Assembly: GCF_036077095.1 (NCBI RefSeq)
Contig: NZ_CP107960.1
Coordinates: forward strand, 3,472,001-3,536,000
Direction of reading: 5' to 3'
DNA length: 64,000 nt
From: Streptomyces sp. NBC_00376
Lineage (GTDB): Bacteria > Actinomycetota > Actinomycetes > Streptomycetales > Streptomycetaceae
A program made the position numbers and the translations under genes. The notes under the pieces were generated by a model. The model saw only the letters and a list, made by a program, of their open reading frames with translations, was not told where the DNA came from and did no database searches. Shown here piece by piece: positions 21,162-29,459 of this stretch. Position 1 is the stretch's first letter; every line of letters starts with the position of its first letter.

Positions 21162-23584
21162 CCCGTTGCCCCCAGCGGTTCCTCGGCGTTCGCGGCCCGC
21201 CCGGACCGGGCCTCGCCGTCCGGACCCGGATCGTTGTGCAGTCCGAGCAGCAGGCGCAGCACCGGCTCGACCGCGTCCGCCCGCTCCTCGTCCAGCCTCG
21301 GGCCGAATCCGGGTGCCGTCGCGCCGCCCGTGCCGGTACCGGTGGCCGGCGGTCCTCCGGCGGCCGGGCCTCGCCGCACGAGCTCGCCCAGGGTGCGCCG
21401 TACGCCCGCTTCGTACGCCGAGAACGTGCGGCGCAGCAGTGGCAGCACATCGGCGAACCGGTCGGCTGGCACCCCGGTGAGCCAGGCGTCGACCAGGCCG
21501 AGCAGCCGCTCGTCGTGGACGAGCAGCATGCCTCCGCCGGCGGCTCCTCCGACGAATCCCTCGATCCACTCCGCGGCGTCGGCCGGGGGTGTGCCGGGCG
21601 AGAGGGCCAGCCCCATCAGCCGTGCCGCGCCGTCCTGCCCGAGCCGTCCGTCGTCGAGCAGCAGGCGGGTCGCGCGCCCCCGGACGACTCCGGCGACCCT
21701 GTCCCGGGCGGCGAGCTTGTGCAGTACGGCCGTCCAGCGTTCGCGCAGTCCCTCCGCGCCCGTACCGGCGTCGGCCGGTGCGGCCCCGGTGAGCAGGCCG
21801 ATCGCGGTGTGGACTCCGTCCACCCGGCCGCGCAGTTCGGCGGCTCCGTCGGCGTCGAGCCCGGTGCAGGCGGCCGGCAGTGCGACGCAGATCCGCTCGG
21901 CGAGCCCGGCCGCGACCTCGGCGAGTGCCGCGGTGTCCGTGGACCGCACATCGCCGTAGCGCAGGGTGCGGGCCAGCGCGGGCAGCGCGTCGGCGAGACG
22001 GCCGACGTCCGTGTCGAGCGCGGCGCGGTCGGCGAGGGCCCGCATCACGACGGGGAGCGCGTCGGGCAGTTCGGCCAGGAGGCACTGCTCGGCGAGCGCC
22101 GTGACCTCGGCGAGCGCGGTCGCCGAGGCCGCCTGCGCCCCGGCCTTGGCGGTGGCCGCGGAGAGCACGGTGGTGCCCCAGGTACCGGCCTCCGCGACCT
22201 GTACGTACAGCTCGGGCTCCCAGCGCAGCCGCCAGCTCTCCCGGAAGGTGCCGGTGCTCGACCGGCCGGCGGCGGGCTCGCCCCAGCCGACGGCGAGAAC
22301 ACGCAGCCGGTGCAGGAGTCTGCTGCGGGCCGCGTCGTTGTCCTTGCGCAGGTCGAGCTCCAGCTCCCGCTCCTGCGCCTCCGGTTTGAGCCTCAGCGTG
22401 CGCTGCAGGCGGGCGAGGTCGCGCTGCAGGGGCACGGCGGGGGCGGTGTCCGGCACTTCGCCGAGGGTCTCGCCGACGATCAGCCGGTCCTGGACGAGCG
22501 CGAGCGGCACATCGGAGCCCTCGCACATCACGGCGCGGACCGCGTCGGTCGTCTCGCTCAGTCCGGCGAGCGGGCGCCCGCGCATGGCGGCCAGGGTCTC
22601 GGCGAGCCGCACGGCCTCGATGACATGGGCCGACGACACGAACCGGTCCTCGTCGCGCATGAGTCCGGCGACCTTGGTCATCCACCGCTCGATCGGGCGG
22701 TCCGGGGCGTCGAAGAGGTGTCCGTACCAGCCGGGCGAGTCGATGCCCGCGCCGTAGCCGCTGTGGCGGGCCAGCCGCCGGTGCGACCAGGGCACCCAGG
22801 TCAGCTCGGCCTTGACCTTGGGCAGCCCCTTGAGCAGGGCGCGGTCGGCGGTGAGCGTGGTCCCCGTACCGAGCGCGGGTACGTGCCAGGCACCGCAGAC
22901 GACCGCGACACCGTCGCCGAACTCCTTGCGCGCCTTGCGCAGTTGGATGCGCATGTGCGCCTCGCGGACGGCGTCCCGGGGGTGGCCGCCGTCCCCGTAC
23001 ACCTCGCGCAGTGCGGTCATCGCCTCGGCGAGGGCGGCGAACGGCGCCAGCGGGTCGACGGCTTCGCCGTCCTGGGCGCGGTGTTCGACGACGTCCTCCC
23101 ACCAGCGCTCCGGGTCGTCGTAGCCCGCCGCCTCGGCGAGCACACCGATGGGGTCGATCGGGGCCGGCGCGGCGGCCCGGCCATCGGCATCGGCATCGGG
23201 TGCGTGCTCGGCGTTCTCGTCCGCTTCGTTCTCCGCGGCCTGCGCCATGGCCAGGGAGTTCGCCGCGGGCAGGTCGATGAACCGGAGCGGAACGCCGTGC
23301 TCAAGGGCCCAGCGGATCGCGATCCACTCGGGCGAGAACGCGGCCAGCGGCCAGAAGGCCGCCTGTCCCGGGTCGTCGACGGCATGGGCGAGCAGCGCGA
23401 CCGGCGGCCGCATCCGTTCGTCGGCGGCCAGCGGCAGCAGTGCGTCGGCCTCCGGGGGCCCTTCGACGAGCACGGCCCGCGGGCGGGCGGCGTCCAGCGC
23501 CGCGCGGACGGCCCTGGCCGAGCCCGGCCCGTGGTGCCGCACCCCCAGCAGCAGTGGCCCCGCAGAGCGCCCGGCGCCGGTCAT
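21158..23584 (-). CDS. DUF5682 family protein, possible TIKI/TraB-like hydrolase
   Basis: An 808-residue cytoplasmic protein without signal peptide or membrane helices. It matches the DUF5682 family that accompanies MoxR and VWA genes. The N-terminal ~250 residues hold LLGVRHHGPGSARAV (Arg16-His17-His18), AVLVEGPPEAD (Glu41) and CGAWHVPAL (His234). This set of spaced His/Glu motifs resembles the TIKI/TraB/EreA superfamily of metal hydrolases; this assignment is my inference. The remaining ~550 residues are Ala/Leu/Arg-rich helices, perhaps a repeat scaffold. It overlaps moxR and the VWA gene by 4 bp each, so all three are translated in a fixed ratio. Confidence 0.85.
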   Translation of the reverse strand: MTGAGRSAGPLLLGVRHHGPGSARAVRAALDAARPRAVLVEGPPEADALLPLAADERMRPPVALLAHAVDDPGQAAFWPLAAFSPEWIAIRWALEHGVPLRFIDLPAANSLAMAQAAENEADENAEHAPDADADGRAAAPAPIDPIGVLAEAAGYDDPERWWEDVVEHRAQDGEAVDPLAPFAALAEAMTALREVYGDGGHPRDAVREAHMRIQLRKARKEFGDGVAVVCGAWHVPALGTGTTLTADRALLKGLPKVKAELTWVPWSHRRLARHSGYGAGIDSPGWYGHLFDAPDRPIERWMTKVAGLMRDEDRFVSSAHVIEAVRLAETLAAMRGRPLAGLSETTDAVRAVMCEGSDVPLALVQDRLIVGETLGEVPDTAPAVPLQRDLARLQRTLRLKPEAQERELELDLRKDNDAARSRLLHRLRVLAVGWGEPAAGRSSTGTFRESWRLRWEPELYVQVAEAGTWGTTVLSAATAKAGAQAASATALAEVTALAEQCLLAELPDALPVVMRALADRAALDTDVGRLADALPALARTLRYGDVRSTDTAALAEVAAGLAERICVALPAACTGLDADGAAELRGRVDGVHTAIGLLTGAAPADAGTGAEGLRERWTAVLHKLAARDRVAGVVRGRATRLLLDDGRLGQDGAARLMGLALSPGTPPADAAEWIEGFVGGAAGGGMLLVHDERLLGLVDAWLTGVPADRFADVLPLLRRTFSAYEAGVRRTLGELVRRGPAAGGPPATGTGTGGATAPGFGPRLDEERADAVEPVLRLLLGLHNDPGPDGEARSGRAANAEEPLGATG

Positions 23585-24693
23585 GCAGACACCTCGCGGC
23601 AGGCGCGGTAGAAGTCCTTCCACCCGTCCCGCTCCCGGACCACGGTCTCCAGATACTCCTGCCAGACCACGCGGTCGGCAGCGGGATCACGGACGACCGC
23701 GCCGAGGATGCCCGCCGCCACATCGCCGGGGCGCAGCATCCCGTCGCCGAAGTGCGCGGCCAGCGCCAGGCCGTTGGTGACGACGGAGATCGCCTCGGCC
23801 GTCGACAGCGTCCCCGAGGGGGACTTGAGCTTGGTGCGGCCGTCGGTGGTGACTCCGTCGCGCAGTTCACGGAAGACCGTGACGACGCGCCGGATCTCGG
23901 TCATGCCGTCCGGTGCGGCCGGGAGGTCGAGCGAGCGCCCTATCTGGTCGACGCGCCGGGACACGATGTCGACCTCGGCGTCCGGGGTGGCGGGCAGCGG
24001 GAGCACGACGGTGTTGAACCGGCGGCGCAGCGCGCTGGACAGTTCGTTGACGCCCCGGTCGCGGTCGTTGGCGGTGGCGATGACATTGAAACCGCGGACC
24101 GCCTGGACCTCCTGTCCCAGCTCGGGGACGGGGAGCGTCTTCTCCGAAAGGATCGTGATGAGCGAGTCCTGCACATCGGCGGGGATGCGGGTGAGTTCCT
24201 CGATCCGCGCCGTCATGCCGTCGGACATGGCGCGCATGAGCGGGCTCGGCACCAGGGCGTCGCGGCTGGGCCCGTGCGCGAGCAGCTGCGCGTAGTTCCA
24301 CCCGTAGCGGACCGCTTCTTCCGGGGTGCCCGCCGTGCCCTGGACGAGCAGTGTCGAATCGCCGCTGACGGCGGCCGCGAGGTGCTCCGAGACCCAGGTC
24401 TTGGCGGTGCCCGGAACGCCGAGGAGCAGCAGGGCCCGGTCGGTGGCGAGCGTGGTCACGGCGACCTCGACGAGGCGGCGCGGGCCCACGTACTTCGGTG
24501 TGATCACGGTGCCGTCCGGCAGGGTGCCACCGAGCAGGTAGGTGGCGACGGCCCACGGGGAAAGGTTCCAACGGGCGGGTCGCGGGCGGTCGTCGGCCGC
24601 GGCGAGGGCCTTCAGCTCATGGGCGAAGGCGTCCTCGGCATGCGGTCGCAGAGCCTGTACGTCGACGGCGGCAGTGGTTTCGGACACGGTCAT
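23581..24693 (-). CDS. MoxR-type AAA+ ATPase
   Basis: A 370-residue AAA+ ATPase of the MoxR clade. Walker A is GVPGTAKT (residues 92-99), Walker B-like is ARIEELTR, sensor 1 is in NVIATANDRDRGVNEL, and the arginine finger region is SSALRRRFNTV. MoxR ATPases act as chaperone-like motors with VWA partners. It is first in a three-gene operon with DUF5682 and VWA genes, each overlapping by ATGA. GGAGGGGG lies 4 bp before the ATG. A RecA-NDp-like promoter lies 39-61 bp upstream, suggesting induction by DNA damage. A similar set (AAA+, large unknown protein, VWA, SWIM) is, as I recall, yehL-yehM-yehP-yehQ in E. coli. Confidence 0.92.
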   Translation of the reverse strand: MTVSETTAAVDVQALRPHAEDAFAHELKALAAADDRPRPARWNLSPWAVATYLLGGTLPDGTVITPKYVGPRRLVEVAVTTLATDRALLLLGVPGTAKTWVSEHLAAAVSGDSTLLVQGTAGTPEEAVRYGWNYAQLLAHGPSRDALVPSPLMRAMSDGMTARIEELTRIPADVQDSLITILSEKTLPVPELGQEVQAVRGFNVIATANDRDRGVNELSSALRRRFNTVVLPLPATPDAEVDIVSRRVDQIGRSLDLPAAPDGMTEIRRVVTVFRELRDGVTTDGRTKLKSPSGTLSTAEAISVVTNGLALAAHFGDGMLRPGDVAAGILGAVVRDPAADRVVWQEYLETVVRERDGWKDFYRACREVSA

Positions 24694-24731
24694 GGATCCC
24701 CCTCCGGATCGGTCGACCCGATGTGGTTCCC

Positions 24732-24754
24732 ACCGTGCACCATGGCACTGACAA
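24732..24754 (-). promoter_or_regulatory. RecA-NDp/PafBC-type promoter of the moxR operon
   Basis: On the minus strand TTGTCAGTG (24754-24746) is followed by exactly 8 bases and CACGGT (24737-24732). The upstream element is a perfect match to the actinobacterial DNA-damage promoter TTGTCRGTG-N8-TAnnnT. The -10 deviates only at its first base. Transcription would start near 24725, giving a ~31-nt leader with a good ribosome site. Confidence 0.7.
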
Positions 24755-24783
24755 TCGGCCCCGACCGCAGGTCAGGGCCGATT
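24753..24783 (-). terminator. terminator of the lipoprotein gene abutting the moxR promoter
   Basis: On the minus strand AATCGGCCC (24783-24775) pairs with GGGCCGATT (24761-24753) around a 13-base loop. The end of the hairpin overlaps the first bases of the TTGTCAGTG element, so it insulates the damage promoter from read-through. Confidence 0.75.
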
Positions 24784-24818
24784 TCCCGGCTACGGGCGAA
24801 GAGTTGCGGGCCGACGGT

Positions 24819-25286
24819 TCAGCCGGCCACCGGTGAGACGGCCACGCAGCCGCCCGCGGTGAGCATGCCCTCCCCCTTCGCCTCCTTGATCACCTTGCCC
24901 TTGTGCGTGATCGAGCAGGAGATGTCGGCCCCGTTCGCGTCGACGGCGATCGGCATGACCGCGGGCGGCATGATCCCGCGCAGTGTGACGGTCTTCCGCC
25001 AGGGCAGGGTGGGCGACTTGACCGTCTCGATCTTCGGCTCCATCGCCTTGCCCCCGCCGCCGTGGAACTGGATCTCGTCGACGCCCGTGCCGGTGACCTC
25101 GTAGGTGACCTCGAACGTCTCGTCCACCACCTCGTCCACGGCCTTGTCCACCTGGTCGGCCGTCCCGTAGCAGCCGGCCAGGCCCAGGCCGAGGCCGAGC
25201 ACGACGGCCGCGCAGGCGGCGGCCCGGACGGAGCGAAGGTTACGGACGCTGCGGGTGTTGCGGGTGTTGCGAACGGTGTGGCTCAT
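24819..25286 (-). CDS. MmpS-like lipoprotein
   Basis: A 155-residue secreted lipoprotein. An Arg-rich start is followed by a hydrophobic stretch and the lipobox GLAGC near residue 38, so the mature protein would be anchored to the outer face of the membrane. The mature part (FEVTYEVTGTGVDEIQF, LPWRKTV, ADISCSITHKGKVIKEAK, split here) has the pattern of MmpS-type transport accessory proteins, which assist RND exporters such as MmpL in mycobacteria. No MmpL gene is in the window. ATG at 25286 gives MSHTVRN; the longer frame lacks conservation. It lies between the two divergent DNA-damage-type operons but has its own terminator, so co-regulation with them is not implied. Confidence 0.75.
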   Translation of the reverse strand: MSHTVRNTRNTRSVRNLRSVRAAACAAVVLGLGLGLAGCYGTADQVDKAVDEVVDETFEVTYEVTGTGVDEIQFHGGGGKAMEPKIETVKSPTLPWRKTVTLRGIMPPAVMPIAVDANGADISCSITHKGKVIKEAKGEGMLTAGGCVAVSPVAG

Positions 25287-25388
25287 CGGTTGGCCCCCCG
25301 GATCCATGGCTCGGTCAATCGCAGCGAATCGCAAAGGGCGAGTAAAGTCAAGATGCGTGCGTGACGACGAATCAGCAGGTCAGGGTGA

Positions 25389-25419
25389 TTGTCAGTGGGG
25401 CGCTCTACCGTCGTTCCCA
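25389..25419 (+). promoter_or_regulatory. RecA-NDp/PafBC-type promoter giving a leaderless SWIM mRNA
   Basis: TTGTCAGTG (25389-25397), 8 bases, then TACCGT (25406-25411) match TTGTCRGTG-N8-TAnnnT in full. The ATG at 25419 follows the -10 by 7 bases and has no ribosome site, so the transcript should begin at or next to the start codon. Confidence 0.8.
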
Positions 25420-26927
25420 TGCTGCTATCTCACGGGGGAGAACCCTTGCGCACCGCCGGTCCGGTGGCGCGCTGGACGGTGGAGCAGGTACTGGCCCTTG
25501 CTCCTGACGACGCGTCACGCAAGGCCGGGAGCAAGCTCGGTGCGGCCGGTCCGTGGTCGGGCGGCGGGTGCGACGGCTCGGGTGCGGTGTGGGGGCAGTG
25601 CAAGGGGAGCGGGAGCAAGCCGTATCTGACAGTGATCGACACCGCCGGCCCCGCGTACAAGTGCAGTTGCCCCAGCCGGAAGTTCCCGTGCAAGCACGCG
25701 CTGGGCCTGCTGCTGGTCTGGGCGTCGGGCGAGTCGGCCCTGCCCGAGGGCGAGGTGCCGGACTGGGCCGGAGAGTGGCTGACGGGCCGCCGTGAACGGT
25801 CGGCCGAGAAGGCGGAGCAGCGTACGGCGGCGGATGGCGCCCCGCCCAGGGGCCCGGCGGACCCGGAGGCCGCCCGGCGGCGGGCCGAGCGCCGGGCCGA
25901 GCGGATCACCGGCGGTGCGCAGGAGCTGGAGGAGCGGCTGACCGATCTGCTGCGCGGGGGGCTGGCGGCGGCCGATCAGCCGGGGTACGGGCTCTGGGAG
26001 GAGACGGCGGCCCGCATGGTCGACGCCCAGGCGCCCGGACTGGCGGCCCGGGTGCGGGAGCTGGGCTCCATACCGGCATCCGGTCCGGGCTGGCCGGCCC
26101 GGCTGTTGGAGGAGTGCGCGCTGCTGCATCTGCTGGACAGCGCCTGGCTGGGGATCGACCGGCTGCCGGAGCCGCTGGCGGCCACGGTCCGTACCCGGGT
26201 GGGGCTGACGGCCCCCGCCGAGGGCCCGCCGGTCCGCGACCACTGGCTGGTCCTCGCCCAGTACGACATCCCGGACGGCAAGATCGTCGCCCGCCGTATC
26301 TGGCTGTACGGGAAGGAGACGGGCCGCACGGCACTGCTGCTCTCCTTCGGAGCGGCCGGGCGCTCCCCCGGCCTGGCACTGCCGGTGGGCGTCACGATCG
26401 ACGCCGAGCTGACACACCATCCGGGTTCCGGCCGGCTGCGGGCGGAGCTGGGCCGGCAGTTCGGTGTGCCGTCGCCGACCGGCACACCGCCACCGGGCGA
26501 CACGGCAGCGGCCGCGACGCGCGCGTACGGAGACGCCCTGCGTGAGGACCCCTGGCTGGACGCCTGGCCGGTGACCTTGCGCGACGTCATACCCGTGCCG
26601 TCCGGGGACGGCTGGCAACTTGTGGACGCGGCGGGCGATGCGGCTCTGCCCATCGCCCCGGCGGCGCTGTCCCGGCCCGGACTGTGGAAGCTCGTCGCGC
26701 TCTCCGGCGGCTCTCCGGTCACGGTCTTCGGCGAATGCGGCCATCGCGGCTTCGACCCGTTCGCGGCCTGGTCGGACGGGTCCGACGGGTCGGACAGATG
26801 CAGCGGCTCCGACGGGTCCTACGACGGTACGGGAGCCGGAACCGGAACCCGAACCGGAAGCGGAACCGGAGCCGATTCCGGGATCGGTCGTGCCGACGCG
26901 GCGTCCGGGACCGTGCCGCTCATCTGA
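25419..26927 (+). CDS. SWIM zinc finger protein
   Basis: A 502-residue protein with an N-terminal SWIM zinc finger at residues 82-93: Cys82-x-Cys84-x6-Cys91-x-His93 in YKCSCPSRKFPCKHALG. SWIM fingers bind DNA or proteins and occur in ATPases, transposases and recombination accessory factors. The rest is a mostly helical region (an RRRAERRAERITGGAQ coiled segment near residue 155) of unknown fold. The tail, from about residue 455, is a Gly/Ser/Thr/Asp repeat coded by GGAACC-like hexamers. The ATG at 25419 is set by the promoter; an in-frame GTG would lie at 25392. DUF5691 follows 29 bp downstream. With MoxR-DUF5682-VWA it makes a conserved five-gene set. Confidence 0.9.
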   Translation: MLLSHGGEPLRTAGPVARWTVEQVLALAPDDASRKAGSKLGAAGPWSGGGCDGSGAVWGQCKGSGSKPYLTVIDTAGPAYKCSCPSRKFPCKHALGLLLVWASGESALPEGEVPDWAGEWLTGRRERSAEKAEQRTAADGAPPRGPADPEAARRRAERRAERITGGAQELEERLTDLLRGGLAAADQPGYGLWEETAARMVDAQAPGLAARVRELGSIPASGPGWPARLLEECALLHLLDSAWLGIDRLPEPLAATVRTRVGLTAPAEGPPVRDHWLVLAQYDIPDGKIVARRIWLYGKETGRTALLLSFGAAGRSPGLALPVGVTIDAELTHHPGSGRLRAELGRQFGVPSPTGTPPPGDTAAAATRAYGDALREDPWLDAWPVTLRDVIPVPSGDGWQLVDAAGDAALPIAPAALSRPGLWKLVALSGGSPVTVFGECGHRGFDPFAAWSDGSDGSDRCSGSDGSYDGTGAGTGTRTGSGTGADSGIGRADAASGTVPLI

Positions 26928-26956
26928 CGATGGACTCGAAACCCGCAGGGGGATCA

Positions 26957-28564
26957 ATGCAAGAGGGACCGATGCCTCGCACCATCACACCCGCACCGTG
27001 GGAAGAGCTCGTCACCACGGCGCTGCTCGGCACCGACCGCCGCCCGGCGGCGGGAGACGGCGGCCCTGCCGGGCTGCTGGACGCGGCAGCGCTCCACACC
27101 GTGCGGCGCAGGGCGGGTCTGCTGCCCGCCGCCCCCTCCACCCGGCCCGCACCGGCGCCCGTCGACCCGCGGCCGCCGCTGCCCCCGGCCGCCCGGCGCA
27201 GGCTCGCCCAACTGCTGGCGGACCGGTCGGCATCGGGCGGCTCGGGCGGCCGTCGCGGTACGGCACCCGATCTCACGGAGCTGATCCCGCAGTGGCTGGC
27301 CACCGCCAACCAGCGGGGCTTCCGGGCCCCGGCCGCGCTGCTCCCCGCCCTGCTCGACGCGGCCAGGGCCCGGACGGACCTGCGGCCGCAGGCCCTGGCC
27401 TTCGCCGGGCCGCGCGGACTCTGGCTGGCCGGGCTGAACCCCGAGTGGAAGTTCGCGCTGCGCGGTTCGTCCGGCGGCTCGTCACTGCCCGACCCGACGG
27501 AGCCGGAAGCGGTCACCCGGCTGTGGGAGGAGGGGCTGTTCGCCGAGCGGGTCGCCCTGCTCGGCGCTGTTCGTGCACACGATCCCTCGGCGGCGCTCGC
27601 ACTGCTCGCGACCACCTGGGCCACCGAGCGGGCCGAGGACCGGCTGATGTTCCTGGACTCACTGCGCACCGGACTGTCCGCGGTCGACGAGCCCTTCCTG
27701 GAACAGGCACTCTCCGACCGAAGCCGCAATGTCCGCTCGACAGCCGCCGAACTGCTCTCCGCACTGCCGGAGTCGGCGTTCGCCGGCCGGATGGCGGCCC
27801 GTGCGCTGTCCTGCGTGAGCCCGGACCTCACCGGCGACGAGGCCTCGATCGCCGTGGAGGCACCGCACGAATGCGACGCCGCGATGGAGCGTGACGGCGT
27901 GGTGGCGGCGCCGCCTTCCGGGCGGGGGGAACGGTCGTGGTGGCTCGGCCAGTTGGTGGAGGCGACCCCGCTCGCCACCTGGCCGGCGCGGTTCGCCGGC
28001 CGCTCCGCCCGGGAGGTCGTCGGCCTGCCCGTCGCGGACGGCTGGGCCGAGGAACTGCACGCGGCATGGTGCCGGGCGACGGTGCGGCAGCGGGATCCCG
28101 AGTGGGCCCGCGCGCTGCTCGGCGCCCCCTCCGCACCTCCGTCGAACGGCCCCGGCACGACATCGCTCGCCGAACGGTCGAAGCTCCTCGGCATACTCCC
28201 CGCGGCCGAACGGGCCGGCTGGGTGGCCGACTTCATAGCCGCGCACGGGCTGTCGGAGGCCTTCCAGCTCCTGGGGGTCTGCCCGACACCCTGGGCCGAG
28301 CCGCTGGGCCGCGCGGTCGTCGACGCCCTGGACATCGCCCGGGACGCGGGCAGCTACCCCTGGAGCTTCAGCGGCGTGATGGGCCTCGCCGAACGCTGCC
28401 TGAACCCGGCCGAGGCGGACCGCCTGGAGGTCCTCACCACCACCCCGGACGAACCGGAGAACGCCTCACCGGGCGCGAACGGCTACTGGTCCGAGGCCTT
28501 CCAACGGCTGGTCTCCACTTTGCGGCTGCGCGCGGCGATGGACTCGGAGCTGACCCCGGCCTGA
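26957..28564 (+). CDS. DUF5691 family protein
   Basis: A 535-residue protein of the DUF5691 family, usually encoded after a SWIM gene. It begins APWEELVTTALLGTDRRP, a family hallmark, and continues as helical Ala/Leu/Arg-rich repeats reminiscent of HEAT-type helical hairpins (for example SRNVRSTAAELLSALPESA). The fold suggests a scaffold; no catalytic motif is visible. The ATG at 26957 is preceded by GGGGG; starts at 26930 and 26972 are possible. It is presumably co-transcribed with the SWIM gene from the damage-type promoter. Confidence 0.85.
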   Translation: MQEGPMPRTITPAPWEELVTTALLGTDRRPAAGDGGPAGLLDAAALHTVRRRAGLLPAAPSTRPAPAPVDPRPPLPPAARRRLAQLLADRSASGGSGGRRGTAPDLTELIPQWLATANQRGFRAPAALLPALLDAARARTDLRPQALAFAGPRGLWLAGLNPEWKFALRGSSGGSSLPDPTEPEAVTRLWEEGLFAERVALLGAVRAHDPSAALALLATTWATERAEDRLMFLDSLRTGLSAVDEPFLEQALSDRSRNVRSTAAELLSALPESAFAGRMAARALSCVSPDLTGDEASIAVEAPHECDAAMERDGVVAAPPSGRGERSWWLGQLVEATPLATWPARFAGRSAREVVGLPVADGWAEELHAAWCRATVRQRDPEWARALLGAPSAPPSNGPGTTSLAERSKLLGILPAAERAGWVADFIAAHGLSEAFQLLGVCPTPWAEPLGRAVVDALDIARDAGSYPWSFSGVMGLAERCLNPAEADRLEVLTTTPDEPENASPGANGYWSEAFQRLVSTLRLRAAMDSELTPA

Positions 28565-28682
28565 CGGGGCCGACGGCAGAACGGGCCGGACGGGGCCCGC
28601 CCCTCCCCCGCGACGCGACACGGGAACGCGACGGGCCGGGACGGAGGGCAGGCCCGAGAGCGACGCCCGGGACCGACGGGGG

Positions 28683-29096
28683 TCAGGCTTCCGCGGGGTG
28701 GCGGACGTTCGCGTTGACCCAGTCGACGATCGACGTCGTCGTGGCACCCGGGGTGAAGATCTCCGCGACGCCCTGGTCCTTCAGCGGTGCGATGTCCGCC
28801 TCCGGGATGATGCCGCCGCCGAAGACCTTGATGTCCTCCGCCTCGCGCTCCTTCAACAGCTCGATCACCTTGGCGAAGAGAGTGTTGTGCGCACCGGAGA
28901 GGATCGAGAGGCCGATCGCGTCGGCATCCTCCTGGATCGCGGTGTCCACGATCTGCTCGGGCGTCTGGTGGAGCCCGGTGTAGATGACCTCCATGCCCGC
29001 ATCGCGCAGCGCCCTCGCGATCACCTTGGCCCCGCGATCATGGCCGTCCAGGCCCGGCTTCGCCACCACCACACGGATCGGACCGGTCACACCCAT
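28683..29096 (-). CDS. icmB: isobutyryl-CoA mutase small (B12-binding) subunit
   Basis: A 137-residue cobalamin-binding protein with the base-off motif DGHDRG (Asp-x-His-x2-Gly) in [14 protein letters not shown], then [13 protein letters not shown] and [10 protein letters not shown]. This is the C-terminal half of acyl-CoA mutases as a separate polypeptide, matching IcmB of Streptomyces in length and sequence. With a large subunit (IcmA, not in the window) it interconverts isobutyryl-CoA and n-butyryl-CoA, feeding polyketide precursors. ATG at 29096 is conserved; an ATG four codons upstream is possible. It converges on the DUF5691 gene. Confidence 0.85.
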   Translation of the reverse strand: MGVTGPIRVVVAKPGLDGHDRGAKVIARALRDAGMEVIYTGLHQTPEQIVDTAIQEDADAIGLSILSGAHNTLFAKVIELLKEREAEDIKVFGGGIIPEADIAPLKDQGVAEIFTPGATTTSIVDWVNANVRHPAEA

Positions 29097-29459
29097 CACT
29101 GCCTCCACATGCGTCTCCCGTGCCTGAAGGGCCGGGGATGTGAACGAACGTTATCTACAGCATCCCGCAAGCCGCCGTTTCGCGGTGGACGGGGAGGGGG
29201 AAATCACACGTGGGACATGTTCACCGGGCGCCGTTCCCGTAGTCACGCGGCAGACCTGCCGTGCGGGGCCGGCCGCCAGGGGAGCCGCTACGAGGTCGCC
29301 GTACCACCGCGCCGTCAGCCGCGCGGCACGGTGGTACGGCCGGCCCGGCCGGTCCAGCGATCCGGCCGACCGGACGACCGCGCCTTCGTGACGGCGCCCC
29401 ATGAGAGGGCATCCGGGGCCGGAGCCGCCTCCCCCGCCTGCCGAAGCAGGAGGTCGGCC
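29097..29459. other. 363-bp gene-free region between icmB and lipase
   Basis: This is the divergent upstream region of icmB and the lipase gene. It contains an extended palindrome, GCCGTACCACCG (29298-29309) and CGGTGGTACGGC (29329-29340), with 12-bp perfect arms and a GC-rich 19-bp centre. It could be an operator or a strong hairpin. No RNA gene was recognised. Confidence 0.55.

Noticed and set aside
19848..23102. Very long minus-strand frame of more than 1000 codons covering VWA and part of the DUF5682 region
   Set aside because: Only its last 437 codons (from the ATG at 21161) have family motifs. The upstream part is an Arg/Gly/Pro-rich shadow of the DUF5682 gene in another frame.
26820..26885. 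Hexamer GGAACC-like repeats at the end of the SWIM gene as a separate mobile or regulatory repeat
   Set aside because: They are in frame and encode a Gly/Thr/Ser-rich tail, so ordinary low-complexity coding explains them.
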